This document shows, piece after piece, positions 19,313-27,328 of a stretch of 64,000 nt of DNA. Source of the DNA: Streptomyces sp. AC558_RSS880 (GTDB lineage Bacteria > Actinomycetota > Actinomycetes > Streptomycetales > Streptomycetaceae); contig NZ_JAGMUJ010000029.1 in the NCBI RefSeq assembly GCF_019049255.1, positions 124,001-188,000 on the forward strand, written 5' to 3'. Under the pieces are notes generated by a model that was not told the DNA's origin, ran no database searches, and was given only the letters and a program-made list of their open reading frames with translations. The position numbers were made by a program, and so were the translations under genes. Every line of letters starts with the position of its first letter. The stretch's first letter is position 1.

Positions 19313-20008
19313 GTGCATCTGGACCATCCCGTGACCCTGCCGCACCGCCACACCCACAGTGCCGACCACCGGCGCCCGGACGGCAGCCGCCGCGCCCTGC
19401 GGATCGGCTTCGGCGGGCCGGTCGGCTCGGGCAAGACCGCGACCGTGGCCGCGCTGTGCCGCACCCTGCGGGACCGGCTGTCCCTCGCGGTGGTCACCAA
19501 CGACATCTACACCCAGGAGGACGCCGCCTTCCTGCGCCGCGAGGCCGTACTGCCACCGGAGCGCATCACCGCAGTGGAGACCGGCGCCTGCCCGCACACC
19601 GCCATCCGCGACGACATCTCCGCCAACCTCGAAGCCGTCGAGCAGCTCGAACAGAGCCTGGGCCCGCTCGACCTGATCCTCATCGAGTCCGGGGGAGACA
19701 ACCTCACCGCGACCTTCTCCCGCGGACTCGTCGACAGCCAGGTCTTCGTCATCGACGTGGCCAGCGGCGACGACATCCCCCGCAAGGGCGGCCCCGGCAT
19801 CACCACCGCCGACCTCCTCGTGGTCAACAAGACCGACCTGGCACCGTACGTGGGGGCCGACCTGGACACCATGAGGGCCGACACCCGCAGGCAGCGTGGG
19901 GACCTGCCGTACGCCTTCACCAGCCTGACCGCGGCCGACGGCATCCGTCCGGTCGCCGACTGGGTCACCGGGTGCCTCGCCGCCTGGCACGCCGGAGTCA
20001 CCGGGTGA
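19313..20008 (+). CDS. ureG: Urease accessory GTPase UreG
   Basis: 231 residues. P-loop [12 protein letters not shown], the metal-binding [13 protein letters not shown] (Cys-Pro-His nickel site), ESGGDNL and [12 protein letters not shown] guanine motif are all intact. It couples GTP hydrolysis to nickel delivery into urease. The GTG at 19313 follows GGAG by 5 bases. The N-terminus [11 protein letters not shown] is His-rich, which may store or collect nickel: no ureE gene is present in the operon. The stop overlaps the ureD start (GTGA). Confidence 0.93.
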   Translation: MHLDHPVTLPHRHTHSADHRRPDGSRRALRIGFGGPVGSGKTATVAALCRTLRDRLSLAVVTNDIYTQEDAAFLRREAVLPPERITAVETGACPHTAIRDDISANLEAVEQLEQSLGPLDLILIESGGDNLTATFSRGLVDSQVFVIDVASGDDIPRKGGPGITTADLLVVNKTDLAPYVGADLDTMRADTRRQRGDLPYAFTSLTAADGIRPVADWVTGCLAAWHAGVTG

Positions 20009-20877
20009 CGGCCACCGCCCAGGCACCGGCCGGGGGCCTTCCGACGACCCGTGCCCACCCCACCGGTGTCCGCGCCACCGCCCGGCTGAGGGCCTCCCAC
20101 AACGGCCGCGCCACGACACTCCCCCTCCTGCACAGCGACGGCCCCTTCCACCTGCGCCGGCTGCGGCCCCGCGGGGAGTGGGCACGGGTCTGCGTGCTCG
20201 GCGCGATGAGCGCACCGCTCGGCGGGGACGGACTCGCGCTCGACGTCACCGCCGGGGCGCGCACCCGGCTGGAGGTGACCACGTCCGCGGCCACCATCGC
20301 CCTGCGCGGCTCCACCACGGACCCCGCCACCTACGACGTACGGCTCACCGTCGGCGAGCACGCGTCGCTGCACTGGCTGCCCCGGCCGCTGATCAGTACG
20401 CGGGGCAGCACCCTGTACCAGACCTACCGGGTGGAACTCGCCGCGACCTCCCGGCTCCTGCTGCGCGAGGAGCAGCTCCTCGGACGCACCGCCGAACCGT
20501 CGGGCCACCTGTCCACCCGCCTGACCGTACGGCGCGACGGCCGGCCGGTCCTCGACCAGCACACCGTCTACGGGGCCCCGGCCCCGGCGTGGGACGGACC
20601 CGCCGTACTGGGCGGCCACCGGGCGACCGGTCAGCTCCTCCTCGTCGACCCCGAGCCGGTGCCGCTCCCGGACCCCGTCCTCTTCGGCGGCCCGGAACGG
20701 GGACACTGCGTACTGGCGCCGCTCGCCGACGGCGCGGCCCTCCTCGCCACCGCCGTCGCCCCGACCCCGGCCCTGCTCCGCGACCTCCTCGACGCCGCGC
20801 TCGCACACGTCTCCGGCACGGCGACGTCGCCTGCGAGAACCAGCTCCGCGAGCACCAGGTCGGCGTCGAGGAGCTGA
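20005..20877 (+). CDS. ureD: Urease accessory protein UreD
   Basis: 290 residues. The N-terminal part has [15 protein letters not shown], later [19 protein letters not shown], the UreD/UreH beta-helix scaffold that binds UreF and channels nickel. GTG start overlaps the ureG stop. After residue about 270 the sequence changes to a Ser/Thr/Arg-rich tail ([17 protein letters not shown]) unlike the family, suggesting that a frameshift or a join with foreign sequence altered the last 20 residues; the fold core should be unaffected. Confidence 0.88.
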   Translation: MTATAQAPAGGLPTTRAHPTGVRATARLRASHNGRATTLPLLHSDGPFHLRRLRPRGEWARVCVLGAMSAPLGGDGLALDVTAGARTRLEVTTSAATIALRGSTTDPATYDVRLTVGEHASLHWLPRPLISTRGSTLYQTYRVELAATSRLLLREEQLLGRTAEPSGHLSTRLTVRRDGRPVLDQHTVYGAPAPAWDGPAVLGGHRATGQLLLVDPEPVPLPDPVLFGGPERGHCVLAPLADGAALLATAVAPTPALLRDLLDAALAHVSGTATSPARTSSASTRSASRS

Positions 20878-20962
20878 AGGACCGGCGTCCGGTGCGGAAG
20901 ACGCGTGGGCGCAAGGCAGCGACGAAACAAGCCGCGCTGGACGTCGAGTGGACGTGGTGGTC

Positions 20963-20990
20963 GGTGGGGCAGCGCAGATGCTGCCCCACC
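20963..20990. terminator. Hairpin downstream of ureD, likely urease-operon terminator
   Basis: 11-bp perfect stem (20963-20973 with 20980-20990) and a 6-base loop, 85 bases after ureD. Confidence 0.75.
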
Positions 20991-21504
20991 GGGGGTCCAG
21001 ACGAGTGAGTCGGCCGCCGGCTTTGTGAACGCCGACCAGGCATCCCAGGAGACGGCGCGTGCTTGCCTCCGGGTGTCCTTGCCGTGATCAGGGAGAAGGT
21101 CGGTTCGTCGTCGATGGGTAAGCGGCCCTGCTCGACGTACTCCGGTGAACCGCACGTCGGCCACTCCATTGCGGGCTCATGTCCCCTCTCTGCTCTGCCG
21201 AAAAGTGTGAGCACTCGGCGGGCGAATGCGACTCGCGCACTCAAATGAGCGGAGTGTGAACGCCGGAGGCCGAAATGCTCCCGCTTGCGGAATGGGTACA
21301 TGCCTCCTGGCGGTGCGGCGAGGGGCCGTGTCCTACGACGCGGTGGGGGCGGAGTCGCGCGGAAAGCGTTGACGGGTCGTCAGCCGGGTCCTAGTTTCTG
21401 ACCGGCTTCCCGAACCTTGTTCGTCATGTCGAACGATGGTGGGGGTCGTCGAGCAGATCACGCCCGTTCCGTTCGCGCACCCGCCCCACACACCTGGAGT
21501 GCCG
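20991..21504. other. Low-coding region, about 510 bases, with a possible degenerate gene
   Basis: A minus-strand frame opening at ATG 21169 starts with MEWPTCGSPEYVEQGRLP and then IDDEPTFSLITARTPGG, which reads like real protein for about 45 residues before turning into Arg/Ser-rich noise. On the other strand from 20820 a short frame gives [14 protein letters not shown]. Neither is recognisable. I read this stretch as a decayed gene or the edge of an old insertion. The right end holds the promoter and GGAG site of the GH43-like gene. Confidence 0.35.
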
Positions 21505-22902
21505 ATGAACCCCCATGTCCCCGGCCGGGCGATGCCGTCCCGCAGACTGTTCCTCGGCGCCGCCGCGGCCACGACGGCGGCCCTGGCCGTCGATCTGTCC
21601 CTGGGCGCCCCGCCCGCACATGCCGCCGACTCCGCCTACGTCATGGGCTACTTCACGGAGTCACCGAGCGGCCTCGGCACCGACTACGGCCTCCACCTGG
21701 CCGTCAGCACCGACTCCCTCGACTGGACGCCGCTGAACCAGAACAACCCCGTCGTCACCCCCACCGCCGGTGCCGGCGGCCTGCGCGACCCGTTCATCAT
21801 GCGCAAGCGCGACGGCGGCTTCATCGTGCTGGCCACGGACCTCAAGGGCACCGACTGGGGCCACAACAGCCAGACCATCCACGTGTGGGACTCCGCCGAC
21901 CTGCGCACCTTCACGAACTACCGCCGCCCGCACCTGCACGACATGGTCACCCACAGCTGGGCCCCCGAGGCCTTCTGGGACGCGAGCCGCGGACAGTACG
22001 CCATCCTCTACTCCGCTGTGAACTCCACCGGCCACAACGTCCTGATGGTGAACCACACCAGCGACTTCACGACCGTATCCGCCCCCCAGGTCTTCTTCGA
22101 CCCCGGGTACGACGTCATCGACGGCGACATGGCCGTCGGCGTGAACGGCGTCAACCACCTGTACTTCAAGAGGAACGGCACCCTCGTGGGTGCCCGCTCC
22201 ACCTCGCTGAATCCGGGCAGCTTCACACCGTTCGGCACGGCCGTCTCCCACGGCGGCACCGAGGCCCCCACCCTCGTGAAGTCCCTGACCTCGAACACCT
22301 GGTACCTGTGGGGCGACACCTACACCCCCAACGGCGTCCTCTACGCCTGGCAGACCACCGACCTCGCGGCGGGCACCTGGACCCCGGTCGACCAGAAGCT
22401 CTACACCCACCCGGTCAACGCCAAGCACTGCACCATCGCCCCGATCACGGCCGCTGAGTACGGCAACCTGCTGGCCCGCTGGGGCGCCCCCGCCTGGAAC
22501 CGGCTGAAGTCGTACAACCACCCGGCCCGTTACGTGCGCCACGCCGACTACCTGGCACGGATCGACACCTATCCCTTCGACCCGTACACCGACGCGCAGT
22601 GGAAGCTGGTCCCCGGGCTGGCCGACTCCTCCGGCGTCTCCTTCCAGTCGGTCAGCCACCCCACCCGCTACCTGAGGCACTACGACTACCAGGTCCGCCT
22701 CGACGTCAACGACGGCACCGCCGTCTTCGCCCAGGACGCCACCTTCCACCGGGTCGCCGGCCTGGCCGACGCCTCCTGGTCCTCCTTCCGCTCCCACAAC
22801 CACCCCACCCGCTACATCCGCCACTCCGGCTACGCCTTGCGCGTCGACCCGGTCGGCACCGCCACGGACCGCGCCGACGCCACCTTCTCGGTGGGTCACT
22901 GA
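21505..22902 (+). CDS. Secreted GH43-like glycosidase with C-terminal AbfB domain
   Basis: 465 residues. A Tat-type signal (SRRLFLGAAAA..., cleavage near AHAAD at about 39) precedes a GH43-like five-bladed propeller of about 280 residues, with acidic residues in GGLRDPFIMRKRDGG, SWAPEAFWD and GGTEAP at the expected catalytic spacing. The last 140 residues are an arabinose-binding AbfB (CBM42) beta-trefoil: three repeats of the type SFRSHNHPTRYIRH. This suggests an exo-acting arabinofuranosidase or xylosidase that trims arabinose side chains of plant polymers outside the cell. ATG 21505 is chosen over the upstream ATG because of CTGGAG and the proper signal peptide. Monocistronic. Confidence 0.85.
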   Translation: MNPHVPGRAMPSRRLFLGAAAATTAALAVDLSLGAPPAHAADSAYVMGYFTESPSGLGTDYGLHLAVSTDSLDWTPLNQNNPVVTPTAGAGGLRDPFIMRKRDGGFIVLATDLKGTDWGHNSQTIHVWDSADLRTFTNYRRPHLHDMVTHSWAPEAFWDASRGQYAILYSAVNSTGHNVLMVNHTSDFTTVSAPQVFFDPGYDVIDGDMAVGVNGVNHLYFKRNGTLVGARSTSLNPGSFTPFGTAVSHGGTEAPTLVKSLTSNTWYLWGDTYTPNGVLYAWQTTDLAAGTWTPVDQKLYTHPVNAKHCTIAPITAAEYGNLLARWGAPAWNRLKSYNHPARYVRHADYLARIDTYPFDPYTDAQWKLVPGLADSSGVSFQSVSHPTRYLRHYDYQVRLDVNDGTAVFAQDATFHRVAGLADASWSSFRSHNHPTRYIRHSGYALRVDPVGTATDRADATFSVGH

Positions 22903-23040
22903 TCGCACGCCGCCGGGAGTGCGCTCCCTCCGGAGGCGGTCGGCGCACGACGTCGTGGTCCGCGCGAATGGCGAAACGGCACCGCCCGCATCACCGCGAC
23001 CCCCTACAGTGCTGCTCGGCAGCGGGCAGGGGGAGTGGAC

Positions 23041-26000
23041 ATGGACGGGCAACCGCCGTCGGAGCACCGGGCGTTGGTGGTGGGCGTCGAAGGCCCCGCG
23101 CCCGATCTGGTGGGCGAGGACCAGCCGGAATGGCCGCCGCTGCCGTTCGCCCCGGAGTACGCCGGGCGGCTGCGCGACGCCCTCCGCTTCTTCGGCTACC
23201 GGGCGCACGACGCCGAGGAGGACCCCTCCGGATCGGCGGCCGCGCTGGAGCGGGCCGTCGAGTCGGTGCTGGAGGCCGGTCCCGGGTTCGTCGTGGTGCA
23301 CATCCTGGCCCACGGCAAACCGGCCGACAGTGGCGGTGTCTACGTCGTCGGGGGCGACGAGCGGCCCACCCGGCACGACATCGAGAGCTGGCTCAAACTG
23401 GTCGAGGACGCCGAACCGGACGGGTCCGCGCCGTACGTGCTGTTCCTGCTGGACCTGTGCTACTCCGGCAACGTGGCCCGGCGGGAGTGGCAGCACTCCC
23501 TGCCCGGGGACCGGCGACGGGCCTGGGTGCTCGCCGCCGCCGAGGCCGGTGAGCAGGCTTATGACGGCCGTCTGACCCGGGCGGTCACCGAGGTGCTCGG
23601 ACGGTTCGCGGACGGGAGCGTCCGGGTGGATCCGTCCGTGCCGTACATCCCCTTCCACCTCTTCTGCCGTCAGGTCGGTGACCTGGTGGACGAGTACACG
23701 CTGAACGGGCCGCCGCAGAAGGCCCTCGACCCCATGGTCCCCGTGTCGGCCGCGGACCTGTCCCACCTGGCGTTCTTCCCGAATCCCGGGTACGGCCGGG
23801 GCGGGGCGCGAGCCGCCTTTCGCCCCCGGGTCGACCGGACGGTCACCGCGCTCCTCGACGAGGTGGCCGACGTCCGGCACTTCACCGGCCGGGCCTCCGG
23901 TACGGAGGCGGTGTTCGGAGAAGGGGGCCCGGTGTTCTTCCGGGGCAGGGGCCCCCAAGTGCGTTCTCTGTCCGACTGGTTGCGGGGCAAGGGTCAGGAC
24001 CTGCGCGTGGTCACCGGCAGGCCGGGGGTGGGCAAGTCCGCGCTGCTCGGGGCGCTGGTGTGCGGGGCGCACCCCGAACTGCGGGGTACGACGCACGGGC
24101 TGTGGCCGTCCTCGGCCGACGGGCCCCCACTGGTCACCGACTTGGCCGTGGTGCACGCGCGCCGGCGCTCCGTCCCCGAGGTGATGGCCGCCCTCGGCCG
24201 CCAGTGGGGACTCGGTACGACCCACGACGTCACCGAGGTCGTCACCGCCCTCCAGGACCGCGGCCGCCCGCCGGTGCTGATCCTCGACGCGCTGGACGAG
24301 GCCGAGCACCCCAAGGAGCTGATGACCGCGCTGCTCGCCCTGGCCCCGGCCTGCCGGATGCTGGTCGGCGTCCGCCCGGGACGCCGCTTCACGCCGCTGT
24401 TCCGCAGGGCCGGCGGGGGACGCGTCGACCTGGACGACGTGCCGGGCCAGCGGCTGCGCGGCGAACTGCGCGACTACCTGCGCGACGTGCTGGCCACCGA
24501 TCCCCGCTACGCGACGGCCGAAGGGGAGGGGACCGCCGGCCGGCTGGCCGACGGGATCGCCCGGCAACTGGTGCGGCGCGGAGTACCGGAGTGCGGCGAG
24601 TTCCTGGTGGCCGCGCTGTACGCGCGGCACGTGCTCGACCAGCCCGTCCCGGACGGTCCGGCCGAGGTGCGAAGACTCGTCGAGGCCGTCCCGCGCGACC
24701 TGCGCGGCGTCATGAAGTTGCACCTCGAGGACCGGCGGCGCCCGCTGTGGACGGACGCCGTCCTCCACGCCCTCGCCCACGCGCAGGGGGACGGCATGCC
24801 GGAAGAGGTGGTGCGGACGGTGGCCGCCGCCTTCGGGCCGCGCGAACCGGGGATCGAGCAGGTCCGCGAGGTACTGGACACGGTCCTCTTCTACCTGCGC
24901 CGCGACGTGGACGGCGAGGGCCGGACGGTGCACCGCCTCTTCCACCAGGGCCTGGCCGACCTGTTCCGGGCGGAGAAGCCGTACGCCGACGCCGTGTTCA
25001 CCCGGCTGCTCACCCTCGTCCGCGACCCGCACCGCTGGGCGACCACGGAGCCGTATCTGCTGCGCCACGCGGCCGGGCACGCCGCCGAGGCCGGACGGCT
25101 GCACGAGCTCCTCGGCGACGCCGAGTTCGTGGTGCACGCCGACGCCGAAGCCCTGGAGCGGCAGCTGAGGCCGCTCCGGGGCAGGCGCCGGCTGCCGAAG
25201 TGGGCGCGACGCGACCGGCTCCCGCCGCTCGCGCGACTGTACGTCGACACCGCCGACGCGCACCGCGGCCGGACATCCGCGCAGCGCCGTCAGATCCTCA
25301 CCGTCGCCGCGGCCCGCCGGGACGAAGGGGAACTGGCCACGGCCCTCGGCCGGGGCGGCTCGTGGCGGGCGTACCGAGTGGGACGCGTACCCGAGTACAC
25401 GGCAATGGAGTACGTCGTGGCGGACGCGACATTCGGGGCCGAGTTGGTCGAGCGAACCTCCACCATCACCGGCCTCGTGCCGGTGACCCTGGACGGCCGG
25501 CCGCACCTCGTCACCGCTTCCCGGAACGGCGACGTGGGAGTCTGGGACCTCCGGGGACGCAGGGTGATCGGACGAGGAACACCTCCTCTCGGGGTCGACC
25601 AGGGCCAGAGCCGGGTGACCTGTACCGTCTGGGACTCCACCGTTCTCGCCGTCCACCGGTTCGACGAGATGGGACGTTGGTCGTCGCGGCTCAACGTGTG
25701 GGAGCTGCCGGGGCCACGGTTCGACCGGGAGAGCGCGGACGTGTTCGGGCAACTGTTCGTGGCCGTCGCCGGTGCCACCGTCCGCGACCGTCCGGTGGCG
25801 GTCCTGTGCGGCTACCGGTGGCGGTCGCTCCTGTCCGATGTGGGGTTGTTGGTGCTGTGGGACCTGAAGGAGAACCGGCAACTCGGGGATCCGCTGCTCG
25901 ACGGGGACGACGCCTTGCTGTGTGTGGCGGTGGCGTCGGTGGGCGGGCGTGCGCACGCGGTGACCGGGGGCCACGACGGCGCGGTGCGGGTCTGGGACCT

Positions 26001-26433
26001 GGAGGCGGGGGAGGAGGTGTGCGAGCTCGGCCGGCACGAGGGGTCGGTGCGGTGTGTGGCGGTGGCGTCGGTGGGCGGGCGTGCGCACGCGGTGACCGGG
26101 GGCCACGACGGCGCGGTGCGGGTCTGGGACCTGGAGGCGGGGAAGGAGGTGTGCGAGCCCGGCCGGCACGAGGGGCCGGTGCGGTGTGCGGCGGTCGCGT
26201 CGGTGGGCGGACGTGCGCACGCGATCACCGCCGGAAACGACGCCACGGTCCGCGTGTCGGACCTGCTGACCGGCGCCGAGACAGCGGTGCTGTGCCTTCC
26301 GGAGAGCCCGCAGGAGCTGGCGGTCGCCGCCGACGGCACGGTCGTCGTCGCGCTGACCGACACCCTCGTCGCGCTGGAACCGGGCAGTGACCTTCCGCCG
26401 TTCCTCCCCTGGGGGACCGTCGCCCGTGTCTGA
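23041..26433 (+). CDS. Second caspase-like / NACHT-like STAND NTPase / WD40 protein
   Basis: 1130 residues. Caspase-like domain about 10-230: His91 in VHILAHGK and Cys140 in LLDLCYSGN. NTPase domain about 290-700: Walker A GRPGVGKSA (about 325), Walker B LILDALDEAE (about 412), then helical sub-domains. WD40 propeller from about 800, ending with three consecutive 44-residue blades (GRAHAVTGGHDGAVRVWDLE), two of them almost identical. ATG 23041 has AGGGGGAG at 5 bases; a GTG two codons earlier is possible. Unlike the first caspase protein it has no EACC1 partner and no clear TM segment, and its NTPase is of a different subclass. It is followed 28 bases later by an alpha/beta hydrolase. Predicted NLR-like self-destruct or defence protein. 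Confidence 0.85.
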   Translation: MDGQPPSEHRALVVGVEGPAPDLVGEDQPEWPPLPFAPEYAGRLRDALRFFGYRAHDAEEDPSGSAAALERAVESVLEAGPGFVVVHILAHGKPADSGGVYVVGGDERPTRHDIESWLKLVEDAEPDGSAPYVLFLLDLCYSGNVARREWQHSLPGDRRRAWVLAAAEAGEQAYDGRLTRAVTEVLGRFADGSVRVDPSVPYIPFHLFCRQVGDLVDEYTLNGPPQKALDPMVPVSAADLSHLAFFPNPGYGRGGARAAFRPRVDRTVTALLDEVADVRHFTGRASGTEAVFGEGGPVFFRGRGPQVRSLSDWLRGKGQDLRVVTGRPGVGKSALLGALVCGAHPELRGTTHGLWPSSADGPPLVTDLAVVHARRRSVPEVMAALGRQWGLGTTHDVTEVVTALQDRGRPPVLILDALDEAEHPKELMTALLALAPACRMLVGVRPGRRFTPLFRRAGGGRVDLDDVPGQRLRGELRDYLRDVLATDPRYATAEGEGTAGRLADGIARQLVRRGVPECGEFLVAALYARHVLDQPVPDGPAEVRRLVEAVPRDLRGVMKLHLEDRRRPLWTDAVLHALAHAQGDGMPEEVVRTVAAAFGPREPGIEQVREVLDTVLFYLRRDVDGEGRTVHRLFHQGLADLFRAEKPYADAVFTRLLTLVRDPHRWATTEPYLLRHAAGHAAEAGRLHELLGDAEFVVHADAEALERQLRPLRGRRRLPKWARRDRLPPLARLYVDTADAHRGRTSAQRRQILTVAAARRDEGELATALGRGGSWRAYRVGRVPEYTAMEYVVADATFGAELVERTSTITGLVPVTLDGRPHLVTASRNGDVGVWDLRGRRVIGRGTPPLGVDQGQSRVTCTVWDSTVLAVHRFDEMGRWSSRLNVWELPGPRFDRESADVFGQLFVAVAGATVRDRPVAVLCGYRWRSLLSDVGLLVLWDLKENRQLGDPLLDGDDALLCVAVASVGGRAHAVTGGHDGAVRVWDLEAGEEVCELGRHEGSVRCVAVASVGGRAHAVTGGHDGAVRVWDLEAGKEVCEPGRHEGPVRCAAVASVGGRAHAITAGNDATVRVSDLLTGAETAVLCLPESPQELAVAADGTVVVALTDTLVALEPGSDLPPFLPWGTVARV
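25921..26280 (+). repeat. Three 132-bp tandem repeats encoding WD40 blades
   Basis: Units start at 25921, 26053 and 26185 (period 132 bases, 44 residues). Units 1 and 2 differ at only a handful of bases, including the wobble positions, so they arose or were homogenised recently; unit 3 keeps the first 50 bases and then diverges. Confidence 0.95.
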
Positions 26434-26461
26434 TCCCGCCAACTCCCGGAAGGAGACAGGA

Positions 26462-27310
26462 ATGTCCCTCATCGTCGGTGTCCACGGTGTCGGGAACCAC
26501 GTCCGTGGCCGCGCACCGGAGGAGGTCGCCGTGCAGCGGGCCGGTGTGTGGGCCCGGAGCCTCGCCGCCGGTCTCGGCCGGCCCCTGGCGGAGAGCGAGG
26601 TGGCGTTCGCCTACTACGGCCACCATCTGAGCCGCGGCCGTCCGGTGGCACAGGGCCCGGACGACGACGCCCTGGACAGGCTGGCCCCCGACGAGGCCGC
26701 GCTCGTGGCCCACTGGCTGGAGGCCCTGGACCTGCCCGAGGTCACCGCGCAGGGGCGTCTGGCCATGCCGTTGCGGCACGCGGCGGAGACGGTGGCGAAG
26801 CGCTTCAGCCTGGACGGACGGCTCACGCGCGCCTTCGTCGCCCTGTGCTTCCGCGAGGTCGCCGCCTATCTGCGCGCCCCGGACGCGCCGGCCCGGACCG
26901 CGGCCCGTGAGGAGGTCGCGGCGGTGATCGCCGAGCACCGGCCGCGCGTCGTGATCGCCCATTCCCTCGGGACGGTCGTGACCTACGAGGCCCTGCACGC
27001 GCACCCCGAGCTGACGGTCGACCTCCTCGTCACCCTCGGTTCGCCGCTCGCCCTGCCGCACGGCGTCTTCCACCGGCTGCTGCCCGCCCCCGCCGAGCGG
27101 GGCGTCCGCCCGGCGGGCGTCGCCCGCTGGGTGAACGTCTGCGACCACGGGGACCCCGTGGCCGTCCTGCGGCCCTTGAAGCGGTACTTCGACGGAGTGG
27201 ACCTCGATCTCCAGGAGAGCGTCCGCCTCTTCGACTTCCACCGCGTCGCGGGCTACCTCCGCAGCCCGGCCCTGGCCGCCGTCCTGGATCCCCACGTGCC
27301 GCGGGCCTGA
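26462..27310 (+). CDS. Alpha/beta-hydrolase fold protein linked to the caspase-STAND gene
   Basis: 282 residues. Oxyanion-hole segment LIVGVHGVGNHVRG at the N-terminus, nucleophile Ser168 in VIAHSLGTVV, likely acid Asp in CDHGDPV and His in FDFHRVAGYL: a complete triad of the lipase/esterase/peptidase superfamily. No signal peptide. AAGGAGACAG precedes the ATG at 26462 by a few bases, 28 bases after the caspase gene, so they form one unit. Alpha/beta hydrolases are among the enzymatic partners found beside STAND conflict proteins, where they could attack lipids or peptides once triggered. Substrate unknown. Confidence 0.8.
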   Translation: MSLIVGVHGVGNHVRGRAPEEVAVQRAGVWARSLAAGLGRPLAESEVAFAYYGHHLSRGRPVAQGPDDDALDRLAPDEAALVAHWLEALDLPEVTAQGRLAMPLRHAAETVAKRFSLDGRLTRAFVALCFREVAAYLRAPDAPARTAAREEVAAVIAEHRPRVVIAHSLGTVVTYEALHAHPELTVDLLVTLGSPLALPHGVFHRLLPAPAERGVRPAGVARWVNVCDHGDPVAVLRPLKRYFDGVDLDLQESVRLFDFHRVAGYLRSPALAAVLDPHVPRA

Positions 27311-27328
27311 CGCGGGGAGGCGCGTGGG

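Noticed and set aside
16552..19506. Minus-strand open frame opposite the urease genes
   Set aside because: Shadow of ureC and ureF; urease motifs on the plus strand are complete.
20631..21164. Transposase or other full gene on the minus strand
   Set aside because: It runs into ureD on the opposite strand, and I find no DDE or zinc-finger motif.
25921..26280. CRISPR-like or mobile repeat
   Set aside because: The period of 132 bases has no spacers and stays in frame as WD40 blades.
21661..26472. Very long minus-strand open frame opposite the glycosidase and second caspase gene
   Set aside because: It covers several real plus-strand genes; composition is low-complexity Arg/Gly/Val without motifs.
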